A DNA stretch of 64,000 nt, from positions 2,294,001 through 2,358,000 of the forward strand of contig NC_031674.1 of assembly GCF_001640025.1 (NCBI RefSeq). The letters are read 5' to 3'. A program made the position numbers and the translations under genes. Within the stretch, counting starts at the first letter, position 1. The number at the start of each line of letters is the position of its first letter. The notes beneath the pieces were generated by a model that searched no databases, was not told the origin of the DNA, and was given only the letters and a program-made list of their open reading frames with translations. Shown in pieces: positions 22,620-32,366 of this stretch. This stretch comes from Sugiyamaella lignohabitans (taxonomy: Eukaryota; Ascomycota; Dipodascomycetes; Dipodascales; Trichomonascaceae).

Positions 22620-23346
22620 TTAATAGGTACTGTGCGCCTGGTCTGATGGCACAAATGGACGTTTGGATTTGTGTATATCGTCCCCTGGCATGTCATGCCC
22701 TAATACTGGCTCATTCGGCTGCTTCCGCTTTCTAGATAATGAGCTCGTTGTTTTGTTATTTTCGACAGTACTGTCCCCAGCAACCAGATCTTGTGTCTCC
22801 TCCTTTAGCGATAATAACCATGGTCTGTTTCTCTTCAGCCATTCGTTAAGTAACATCGGGTTGGGCTCATCGCTGATAAAGTCCTCCTCGGTTGAAAGGT
22901 CCATTGCCTTGTCTATTAAACCCAGATAAAAATTCTCCTGTTCAGTCGCATTTTTTAAAACGTCTTCCACGTCACTTGTTTCGATATCTTTTGTTTCTTT
23001 TATGTTATACTGTTCAGGTAATTTACCTTCTTCACTCAGCAGTAAAATCATCTCTGAAACTTGGTTCTTCTCTCTTAATATCCTATTGAACAGTTTTCTA
23101 GCCACCACAGTTTCTCCATGCAATTTTTCTGATTTTTCAAATGCTTTTCGAAATCTAGCTTCCAACTTCTTATATTTTTTTCTTCATACTTTGTTAGACT
23201 CGTGAATCGTGCTATAACGATTTTGACTGCATCACTTACTTGTAACTTTGGGGTCGATTCCGCTTGTCAGTATTAGCATCTCTGATTACCTGACCATCCT
23301 CCACAAGCGACTCATGTTGCTTTTCCATTGTAGAGTCTCGCGACAT
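22620..23346 (-). CDS. Iec3-like INO80 subunit candidate (one intron)
   Basis: A 222-residue protein. Exon 1 is 23346-23240 and exon 2 is 23181-22620. The 58 nt intron (23182-23239) has GTAAGT, TCTAAC and AAG. Splicing restores PQSYKKKYKKLEARFRKAFEKSEKLHGE, which resembles the N-terminal coiled-coil signature (YKKKYRKLRxxF...) of the fungal Ino80_Iec3 family, subunits of the INO80 chromatin remodeller described in fission yeast. It continues as a coiled coil (VARKLFNRILREKNQVSEMIL) followed by an acidic region and a basic segment SRKRKQP that could be a nuclear signal. A nearer AAAG at +4 from the branch would give an early stop, so the more distal acceptor is favoured. The family assignment is from a short motif and remains moderate. 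Confidence 0.6.
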
Positions 23347-23625
23347 GAATTGTCCAACTCAATCCCACTTATCTGATCTTGCTAGAACTTAGAGGATGTC
23401 TCCCGGCCCTGACCTGTGAAGTTCAATGTGCATGTATATAAGCATAATATGACCCATCCAGATCATGACCTACTTGCAAGTCAGCCGAGGGGAACAGATC
23501 AGATCTGCATATTACACTATAAACCCCACATTCATTCGGCTCGAACGTCAAGCTGTCTTATTTATTCCACAAAACTTGAGCAATATCTTCAACTTTCCCG
23601 ATAGTGTCTCTTATATTATGATACT

Positions 23626-24966
23626 ATGGAGTCTGTAAAGTATTTATTGTCGAAAAGTCGATTCATTGAGCCTCGTGTTGGCCAGTTGGATGCGAATATT
23701 CTTGATAGTGAACTCTTGGATCTTCTGAAAAGCCAACTTTACTCATCATTCAAATATTTTCATCCTGAAATAAAAGACAAATATGAACCAGAACTACTAC
23801 TATTATTGAAGCTGCTTCTATTTAAAGTAACAATATGGGATCATTCCGCCACCTATGGATCCAAGCTTCAAAATTTGAAACTGGTTGATTCTCGTTCCAC
23901 AATTGGCAGGATTATTCCCATGTCAAAAACCCAGAAACTATCATATGGCCTTCTTATTGTAGGAGGAAGTTATTTTTGGAACAAGCTTGAAGACTATCTA
24001 GCAAGGACAAGTAGTGGTGACTACGAATTCGAAGAAAATGAAGATTATTATTACGACAGCCACGTGGGCAATTATGTTAGCCACAGTGGAGATATTGTGG
24101 GTACCAACAGCATATCCCGCCGAAGGAAGTTTAATATTCTAGTTGCTAAAAAACTCCGAGTTCTCGCAGACGGATTATCTACTCTGTGGGCATTTTCGAG
24201 TCTTGCCAACTTCATTCTATTCTTATACTCGGGCAGGTACTCTACGCTCATACTTCGGTTACTGCGTATAAGATATGTTCCCGGTTCACGGTCCCTCACT
24301 CGCCAAGTGAACTTCGAATTTCAAAATAGACAATTGGTATGGAATGCATTGACTGAATTTTTATTATTTGTTCTGCCGTTAGTTAACATGAGACAAGTCA
24401 AGCGAAAGACCACCAGAGCATTCACCTCAGTATTTGGTGGTACAAAATCATCATCATCTCCAAATTCTAATGAAGGAGAACTTGCATTTTTGCCTGAAAA
24501 GACATGCCCAATATGCTATAAATCTACATCAGCAGAGTCTACTACGTCGGCTGTGTCAACAGATGTTACAAACCCATATCATGGCGAATGTGGTCACCTC
24601 TACTGCTATGTGTGCTTAACAACAGCATTGGCAGAAGACCCTGAAGAAGGTTTCCAGTGTCTGCGATGCAATTCTACTATCAAATCTGCCTCAAGATACA
24701 AAGATATAGATCTTTCAGCAGTGGTCACAGCACCTCCTGTACCGACTTCCACAGATGGTACTGACCGCGCTGTTGCCTCGGCGGGCTCATCTACTTCCGC
24801 TCCATCTGCTCCGTCAGAAGGAAATATTACTTCCATACCAGATCAATCCAATATCTCTGATGACGAAAGCACATTCACGGGATCGGACGAGGAGGCCGAC
24901 TACGCAATGGACGATGAGGACATGGGCTCGTCCAATTTTTTCGTGGACGAAGGAGACGAGTTTTAG
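23626..24966 (+). CDS. PEX2: PEX2-like peroxisomal RING ubiquitin ligase
   Basis: Peroxisomal membrane RING protein that, with Pex10 and Pex12, ubiquitinates the import receptor Pex5 for recycling. It has 446 residues. The N-terminal Pex2/Pex12 region starts SRFIEPRVGQLDANILDSELLDLLKSQL and has hydrophobic spans around residues 185-205 and 240-255. The C3HC4 RING begins at CPICYKS near residue 290 and continues with HGECGHLYCYVCL and CLRCNS, including the Cys-His pairs. A long acidic, Ser-rich tail (about 100 residues, SDEEADYAMDDEDMG) follows the RING and is longer than in Saccharomyces. Pex10/Pex12 are alternatives; the RVGQLDAxxLDxEL block favours Pex2. Confidence 0.86.
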   Translation: MESVKYLLSKSRFIEPRVGQLDANILDSELLDLLKSQLYSSFKYFHPEIKDKYEPELLLLLKLLLFKVTIWDHSATYGSKLQNLKLVDSRSTIGRIIPMSKTQKLSYGLLIVGGSYFWNKLEDYLARTSSGDYEFEENEDYYYDSHVGNYVSHSGDIVGTNSISRRRKFNILVAKKLRVLADGLSTLWAFSSLANFILFLYSGRYSTLILRLLRIRYVPGSRSLTRQVNFEFQNRQLVWNALTEFLLFVLPLVNMRQVKRKTTRAFTSVFGGTKSSSSPNSNEGELAFLPEKTCPICYKSTSAESTTSAVSTDVTNPYHGECGHLYCYVCLTTALAEDPEEGFQCLRCNSTIKSASRYKDIDLSAVVTAPPVPTSTDGTDRAVASAGSSTSAPSAPSEGNITSIPDQSNISDDESTFTGSDEEADYAMDDEDMGSSNFFVDEGDEF

Positions 24967-24987
24967 AATTCTAAACATGACTCTGGG

Positions 24988-25055
24988 CATGGCCTCCGGC
25001 AGCTGGGGCTTCGCCCGGGACAACGAATGGACTCGCGCAGCGAGTCGATTCGTTG
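24988..25055 (-). repeat. GC-rich triple-hairpin repeat, copy G, with extended hairpin
   Basis: Minus-strand copy between convergent PEX2 and CDC9. The first stem has grown into a 35 nt hairpin at 25021-25055 with 16-bp arms (15 of 16 paired) around a GCA loop. The third block is GGCCTCCGGCAGC and the second stem (AGCTGGGGCTTCGCCC) is decayed. Confidence 0.8.
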
Positions 25056-25153
25056 ACAGTCCCTGTATTCTTTCCTAAATGGAAGTACAGAAAACACTAC
25101 TTGATATTCAAATTGCATCATGTCATAATAGCATACAAATAAATTATACTCTT

Positions 25154-27419
25154 TTAATTAGTAAGAGACGCTTGGCGCTGGTAAAAGTCCACGATTTGTT
25201 CCGAAGTGGTTGCATCTTCAGGTTTCTTGTCTTCACGGACACGGATAAAACGAGGGAAACGAAGCGAAATACCTCGTCCAAGCTGCTGAATACCGGCCTT
25301 GTAAATTGGTGACAACGATAAGTCTGCCGTTAGGACCTCCCACACTGTGGTAGGCTCAAACCATACGTCAGGAAGTGAGCTTGGCGTTGGGTCATAGGAA
25401 ATATACGATTTGGGCTCACTGACGACTGTAGTAGACAGCTGTTTGTGGAACTCCTCTAAATTCGCTTCCGAGAATCCTGTACCGATCTTACACACCGTCT
25501 CATAATCCTCGCTATCCGCGTTATAGCAACCAAGTAAAAATCCACCATACACATTCGTTCTCTTACCACGACCGTAGTAGGCACCAAGAACAACAAGATC
25601 TAACGAGTCACCGACGCCACTCAGATAATCCTTCTTTAACTTCAGCCAGTTTCTACTTCTCTTGCTAGGCTCATAACCGCTTTCAGTGCCATTTAGCATC
25701 TTAACCATGAGTCCCTCACAGCTGTCCTTTACCGACTGGTCTAGAAAAGCTTGAATTTCCTCGATATTGTCTGAATTCATTGACTTTGCATAGGCGAACT
25801 CTCCTTCAACCTCGGTGAAGTTATTTTTTATTAGCTCCCTTCTTTCCAAGAGCGATTTTTGCAATAACGGTTCACCATCAAGATATAGCAAATCAAAAGC
25901 AAAAAGGTGTACTCTAACCTTAATTGAGCCCTCTTCAACATCTTTTCGCTTACGTGTAGATAGGACCTGGAAAGGAAGAATTTTACGTTGCTCACGGTCC
26001 CAAGCTACAGCTTCGCAGTCCAATATAAAACTCTTCTTAGAATCGGGCATAAAATGTGGTACAATAGAAACAATATCGGGATATCTTTGAGACATGTCTT
26101 CCATGTTTCTTGAGTAGACTCGGATCTTTCCATCCTCTGTAGCATGTACTTGAGCTCTCTCACCATCATATTTATATTCACAGGTGAATTCCTCTCCATT
26201 AAATCTGTCCAGTACTTCGGTAATTGATTTGGTTGGCTTGGCAAGCATTGGCTTTAAGGGAATACCAGGTGTCAACTTGCAGGCATCTTTCAAATTTAGA
26301 ATTCCGTCTTTCAGAATGGCTTCGATAATTACCTCATAGTTTGGGAGTTGACTACAAACGTCCTTCACAATCTCATCTGCCTGTTGAATGTCATCTGCCT
26401 TAACTCGCTTGCCATTTTTCTCAAACTCCCAAGTGATAAATGCTTGAGACAACGCAGTCAGTACTGACTTCTCGGCCATGCCGATCCGCAATTTTCCCTC
26501 TAAACTACGAACCAGGTACTTTGGTTCAGTTCCTTTACAAGCAGTAAGCATGCGTTTTATAATTCCAATCTTCTTGGCCTGACTTGATGCACCACTAGAT
26601 TTCGCAATCTCAGTCAAGCTTTTAAATACTTCGGAAACTGAGAGGGGCTTGGGAGCAAACATTAACGGTTGATTGTTCTTGGATTTTAAGGCTACTAATC
26701 CAAGATCACCAACCTTTTGATACTCTGTTCTTATTTGTGGCATTGTCCGTCCCGTAGCTTCAGAGAGCGCTTTTATAATTAGTGATTCACCTAGTCCCAA
26801 TTCTAATCCCTCGTAATCCGGGCCTAGCCTGTTGATACACAGATAGGTGATCTTACTCAACTCATGGGGAGATGTCTTTATAACATCGAGAAAAAATTCT
26901 GTACAAATGGCGTTGATCTCCAATCGTTTTGTAGTTGCTTCAATCTTGTCGAATACATTTGTCAGAGCCGAGTATGGAATAGACTCCCCTGGTTTTATCT
27001 TAATAGAAGATGAGTTATGTTCTTGAATTACTGGTATTTCAGAATCATCGGATTCTTCCTTATTCTCCTGTTGCTCGGACTGGGACTCGGTATTAATTTT
27101 CTTATGGTCGATTGGACTCTCGAGGGTTGATCCAGAGTGTTTTCCAAGGACAGTGTCCGAGTCCTTGGGTTCCGACACTTCATCGGCCCCGTCAGAAGGC
27201 TTCCTTTCCTTGATTTCTTCTGGCTTAGCTTCGTCAGCCTTGGATTCTTCTTTAGCAGGCGTCTTGCCATTCTGCGGACGCGCAATGATTTTTGATTGCG
27301 TCGACTTTTTGCCACCTCCGGCAAAAAATGAACTATTGAGATGGTTAGAGCCTAGTTGAGATGATATTTATTACAATTGCAATTGATACTTACTTTATCG
27401 CTTTTTGTGTTACTGCCAT
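25154..27419 (-). CDS. CDC9: CDC9, DNA ligase I (one intron)
   Basis: ATP-dependent DNA ligase that seals Okazaki fragments and repair nicks. Exon 1 is 27419-27394 (26 nt) and exon 2 is 27332-25154, giving 734 residues. The 61 nt intron (27333-27393) has GTAAGT, TCTAAC and TAG. Splicing yields MAVTQKAINSFFAGG, a full PCNA-interacting PIP box (QxxIxxFF) at residues 5-12. A Lys/Glu-rich linker precedes the DNA-binding domain. The nucleotidyl-lysine motif CEYKYDGERAQVH is near residue 394, and later motifs include EGLMVKMLNG and SRNWLKLKKDYLSG. Without splicing the PIP box is lost and the frame stops at once. An upstream in-frame open stretch without ATG could encode a mitochondrial presequence. 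Confidence 0.94.
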
Positions 27420-27623
27420 TTTTTTGTAGTTGTTCGCGCTATTAGAGAAATGTTTCCGACAGATCAATTGATACCTCTGAATTGGAAACAAAGAGTTCGA
27501 CGATTTTGCAATATGCACCGGGCCCAATGGCCTAAAAACAACTTTAGTTGGTAGTCGAAATATTTTGAAAGGAGGAAAAAGTTTCAAGAATCGGAAGCTT
27601 TCTACTGTCAAACAAAACGCTCA
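27420..27623 (-). other. ATG-less in-frame extension upstream of CDC9 (presequence-like)
   Basis: The CDC9 frame stays open for 68 codons upstream of its ATG, back to a TGA at 27626-27624. There is no ATG in this stretch. The implied peptide has about 12 Lys/Arg and one acidic residue, is rich in Phe/Leu/Ser and ends ...ICRKHFSNSANNYKK before the Met. This resembles a matrix-targeting presequence with a possible cleavage after RKHF. Near-cognate TTG codons at 27611 and 27587 could serve as starts. In Saccharomyces, Cdc9 is dual-targeted by alternative starts. Confidence 0.4.
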
Positions 27624-27634
27624 ATACTTGATAA

Positions 27635-27666
27635 ACGCGACTTATGCTGCGATATGTTGAACGCGC
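27635..27666. promoter_or_regulatory. Two ACGCG cores (MCB-like) upstream of CDC9
   Basis: ACGCGA at 27635-27640 and ACGCGC at 27661-27666, 216-242 bp before the CDC9 ATG. MBF recognises ACGCGN, and CDC9 is a G1/S gene in other yeasts, so MBF control is a reasonable inference. Confidence 0.45.
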
Positions 27667-27933
27667 CAGTTCGTGATGGGCCATTGACTGGATATGCAAG
27701 TTTTAATTAAGCTTCAAATGGACCTTACCCTACTTGTGGAGAGTAAGATGGATACATTAATGAATCATAATAAGTAAGCCATTTCTGCTAAATACTGGAT
27801 TTGATATCTTGTAATTTCTTCTATTCCATTCAAATCTTGCAAATACATTGTCAATATTTTTGAAAAAGGGCCCTTGACTTCGCGATTCGGAACAACCAAA
27901 AATCGGGCAGGGAGAGTGAGTACAACACCATTA

Positions 27934-27961
27934 CCCTTCCCTTCCCTTCCCTTCCCTTCCC
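27934..27961 (+). repeat. CCCTT pentanucleotide microsatellite
   Basis: Five to six tandem CCCTT units. Not telomeric in context, since single-copy genes lie on both sides. Confidence 0.9.
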
Positions 27962-28284
27962 TAAGACTCTCAGGTAGTAGATTTTTTGATTGTGTTTTAT
28001 TATTTTGTTGCTTTCTCCAAACAGTTTAAGGATTTGGGGATGGTGTAAAAGAACCGGCGATAATGCCGTTATGTTATGTATACTATATAAGCCCCCCACA
28101 AACGTCTATGTATCACGCATATAAGCCGGGTAAACTGGAATTACTGTCTGCAGGTAATAATTAAAACTTGCATGATTATTTATAGGGGCCGCCATAAATC
28201 GGCCAAACAAGAGCAGCTCACTTGACTATGCAATTGCCTGCTACAATTGCTATACATTCTATATTGGACAATGGATGAACTGAT

Positions 28285-28308
28285 AGATAAATAAATAAAT
28301 AAATAAAT
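28285..28308 (+). repeat. ATAA/AAAT tetranucleotide microsatellite
   Basis: About six tandem AAAT units. A similar tract lies at 30455-30484. Confidence 0.85.
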
Positions 28309-30454
28309 GGTTTCCATAATGGTCCCTGTTGTTGAATTTTCTAGCCCTATATACGAGTTTTTACTTGCTATTGCGGTTTGCTATATATGAATGGCAACTT
28401 GCTAACGATCCATCTTTTGGGCAATATGTTTATCGCTATCATCATTATCATCAGCAGCATGAGGGTTGTAAGTCATAAAGCACATGGTCCTACAGGCAAT
28501 TCACTCGTTGCTAGGATATGATAGTATTGCAGATCGGACTCCATATTCGGCGTTCAGTAATGACCTCCTGGCAAGCAAAACTAGGCAAAAATTATGTCTG
28601 TTTGCCCATAACTCCTGTCAACGTAACAAAACGGGCGGTAAACTTGATCCTTTGTGAAACGAAGTGAGCAGTGCTCTGTTTACCCCTTATGAGAAACACT
28701 GCACGAAAGAGCGGCAGCGGCCCGCTAGCAGTATATCATACTGTAACTGTACTACATGGTTACATGGTAACCCCTGGAAACGCAGTTCCGGCCATTAGCT
28801 CCAACGATAATCGCCGGTTGAAATTCTTGTGCATATCAGTGCCAAATCAAGCTAAGTCCAAACGGTAAAACTGAAACGCGAGCAGATAATAGAACGGACA
28901 CCGTTAAGATAGGATCTTGCCCTGAACACCTTTAAACAATTACATGTCAGTAGACTCATAGGATAAATGAAAATACTGGAATATAGTGATCAATAGATAT
29001 TGCCAGAGAATACCCCCCTATGTTCTTCTTACTAGCAAGGGGCAATGGCAAGCAAAACTAAGTAGCCAGGGAGGCTGGAATAAGGGTACTTGATCATGGC
29101 CCCTGAATAATCTCAATTCACACTGGGTCGGATGGCTGAGACATGCAGATACCATGTACTGGCCTGCCAAGCTACGGCTTCAGTTGGGGGAGCTGCAAGC
29201 GCTGCAAGTCCTACTTGGTATGGTCGATGCACACAAAAGTGGTACCAGCGTGCATAATTTGAATTCCACGTCAACGGATTGTGGGACTGAAGACCATATT
29301 TTTGATGGAGCGGCAGCAAAAGTGGGTATATCACCCGTATAATCAGCAGATTATCATCATGAGATAGTGACAAGTTAGCATGATGGACGTTACTGGATCC
29401 CCTATTGGTGTTGGCACTGTCGACAGGCCTAACATCTACAAACAACATGAACAGTAGCTGGCTCAATACTGCCTTCTACATGACCTCCCTTATATTCAAG
29501 CGAATGGTTGAGTCAAGTAGTATATCTAACTAAATGAATAAAAAATAAAGTCAATGTTGTAATCTTATAGAAAGCTTTGATAGAGTGTCTAATAGAGAAG
29601 GATGTCAAATTATTCTCTATAGGAACAGGATAAATAAATATACAGATCCACGATAATATACAACTGTCCAAGCAATGAGTAAATAATACCAAAAATACAA
29701 GTCAAGTTTAAAAACATCTAAGTAGGAGGCCAATAATGTGTTGGTCTTCAAATATAGCACGACATGTTCAAGTACTGGTGAGAATGGTCCGGCCGCATGG
29801 TGCATGCAGTTCAGGCAAAATAAACAAACAAACATTCATGTAAGTAAGTGTCTCTTGGTGATCTATGATGAGTGGGGCTCCATATTTCTTGATGTTCAAC
29901 CAACGTATCTGTGTATGTGTTTCATCATTTATATGGAGGGCCTGCAATTGTCTCCACTCGGCTCTCTAAACTGTCTCTAGACCGTTTACCGATGCGAATC
30001 GATGCAAATGTGGAGACTAGGAAAAAACGTTGGCTCAGAAGATGGCTCTTATTTACCGGTCGTGAGGTTTTTTTATCAAGTACAATTTTCTTTAGCGATA
30101 GTAGAGCACAGACCATCAGCAGGGGCAAATAATTCTTTAAGATGGACCAAACTTAAAACGTAAGTCTTTACCAGTTTAGATGATTTCATCGTCATCTTGT
30201 TGAATGTTGTTAAACAAAGTATAATATTGGTTTATGACCTAGACCCATCCTGTTCACTATAGCCATGCCGGTATGCTGTAAGATGGTTTCAGAACTAGAT
30301 CACCCATCTAATCTAACAACGGTATATTATTGACATAGATCTTTACTATATATCGATCTCCGCCTCCAACGGTAGGTTATAAGCATATGGATCGATGGCT
30401 TAGATAATATACCGATAAGGCGCACCAACCAAAAAAATAACTGTAATAACAAAA

Positions 30455-30484
30455 ATAAAAATAAATAAATAAATAAATAAATAA
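30455..30484 (+). repeat. AAAT tetranucleotide microsatellite
   Basis: About seven tandem AAAT units, following an A-rich stretch from about 30430. Confidence 0.85.
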
Positions 30485-31476
30485 CCAGAAAATTACTCGA
30501 ACAAAGTAACTGTTGTTTCCGATTGCGCAGGCGGAAATTATTTTTATTTCGTTACCCCTTCGTCGTTATTTTTTAACTTGTGAGATCTGGCATATAGCCT
30601 GTTACAGTGTTTCTCCTGTTTGTTTGTTTCTGATTGATCAATGCTATAGGGACGGTTGACGCGTTCATCGGACGGACATTTGGCTTTGTTGCCAGTGTCC
30701 AAACCTCAACAGTAGGTGCGCACTTGGTCGGAGCTTGCTGTGCCGTTCTTCCGTCTAATATCCGGAGGTGGTCTCAGACTACTACCTTTTCCTAGAGCCC
30801 TTTATTGCATTTATCCCTTTCTAACTTCCCCTGATTTTAATGCATCGATTTTTTTAGGATATTTTATCTCCTGTCTAGTGCTTTGGCTCTCCCCTTACAC
30901 CCCCTACTATAGCCCCGCGTTCCCCCTATATGTAGATTTATTCTACTTAATGGGATAACCTGCAGCCCGTTAATTTAACACTAAGTAATAATTTTAAATT
31001 TCTTTTCCATACATGCAGGTAGTTTCATGTAGGAATTTTTTGTGACCAACAGAGCCAATCCCACTTTATGCACTGGCTATCGACAGGTAAGCCGTCTCAG
31101 GTAAAAAGGGATGATGAACAAGTTTCAGATCTCCATAGAAAGAAAGTGATCATACACTGATCTACGAGATCTGGTTAATAAAAAGTAATATCGATATCTG
31201 GCAGTTTAAACCCTGACCGCGTATTGGTAGATAGGAATGAATATCAACGGACGAGACTGTTGGCTATAGCTTGTAAACATTATAGCCCAAAGCAGCTATA
31301 ATTTACAGACACTTTGTTGTAGCGTTCAACCGTTTATAGGTCCGAGCGAGCTATAATCTATTGCACTTTCTGCTCAATGCCACGCTGGAACCGTTGTGTT
31401 CGATGTGTGTAAACCTCTTTAACAGACTTGCGTTACTGGCGCTACTGGACTATCGTGTCAAGTCACTAGTGACCTC

Positions 31477-31500
31477 CCTAGTTTATTTATTTATTTATTA
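31477..31500 (+). repeat. TTTA tetranucleotide microsatellite
   Basis: Four to five TTTA units running into TTAATTATTAAT, on the opposite strand sense to the AAAT tract at 30455. Confidence 0.75.
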
Positions 31501-31641
31501 ATTATTAATATAATTCTGCGTCCTCTTTTCACTAGCTCAGCATTTAATTTATCTCGCCGACAATCTCCATATGCTAAGAGTAAAATATAACACTAGCTTC
31601 ACCAAGCTGTCCATCAGGCAGGCAGCCAGACAGGCCAGACA

Positions 31642-31655
31642 GGCAGCTAGCTGCC
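31642..31655. repeat. 14-bp perfect palindrome GGCAGCTAGCTGCC
   Basis: Perfect palindrome inside a 60 bp patch of CAG/CCAG-like words (31615-31677). No gene context beyond the kinase promoter about 700 bp downstream. Confidence 0.6.
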
Positions 31656-32016
31656 AGCTAGATGCTAGATGCCTGGTTGACTGTGTGCTTACCCACCTGC
31701 TTGCTGCTCAGTTTGTATGCTTACATACTGGTATACTTGTTGGATGCCAGTCTTGTTCGAAAGGGCGGCGTTGAGCTGCTGATTTCATATGGTTGCTTGC
31801 TTGCCTGACAACAATCTCTGCACCTGTGTCCCTAAATTACCCCTATAAATCCTGTAATCCGACTTCTAGGGCTGATGCCAGTATCTACATTGGTCTTCAT
31901 GCACGGAGGGTTGGAGGGAAGCAGAAATTTCTTTTCTCACTACACTCCTTAGCAGACATTGCATGTATAAAAAAAAACGTTACAGATCATATATCATTTA
32001 TAACCTAAAACTATTA

Positions 32017-32043
32017 GCTATGCATGCTATGCAAGCTATGCAG
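32017..32043 (+). repeat. Three GCTATGCA direct repeats upstream of the kinase
   Basis: GCTATGCA occurs at 32017, 32026 and 32035, exactly 9 bp apart, about 330 bp before the kinase ATG. Could be a clustered binding site or simple repeat. Confidence 0.55.
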
Positions 32044-32366
32044 TCCATGCATCCATATAAACAGATCATTCCTATTATAATTGTACCATCTAGAAATTAC
32101 CCCTAGAGATTCTTTTTCAATACTGGTCGAATCTGGTATATAATCTCACCATATCCCGATTATGTGCAAGTTGTTTGTCGTGAATTTTTTGACTATTTAT
32201 TAATTACATACTGGTGTTGACTTGTGATTTTTTTTATATTTGTTTATCTTTTATCTGGTTGGTTTTTGCTTTTTTGCCTCATCTGTTTGCTTCAAAATTA
32301 TATTGCTTCAATATCCAGTTTAGTTGATACATCACTCACTCCTCTACGATTCATATCAATATCACA

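Larger units (their letters stand above)
27420..32366. other. 4.9 kb gene-free region between CDC9 and the Ran1/Sks1-type kinase
   Basis: Divergent intergenic region. Apart from the CDC9 5' extension and nearby ACGCG sites I find no conserved coding sequence, tRNA or 5S gene. It contains simple repeats at 27934-27961, 28285-28308, 30455-30484 and 31477-31500, a palindrome at 31642-31655 and a GCTATGCA triplet at 32017-32043. ORFs here are short, lack known motifs and have no recognisable neighbours. Confidence 0.55.

Noticed and set aside
27934..27961. Telomere-like repeat
   Set aside because: CCCTT units are a short microsatellite between single-copy genes.
29113..29466. 117-codon minus-strand ORF in the 4.9 kb gene-free region
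   Set aside because: No motif, poor codon use, no ATG-supported conserved start; similar ORFs arise by chance in this interval.
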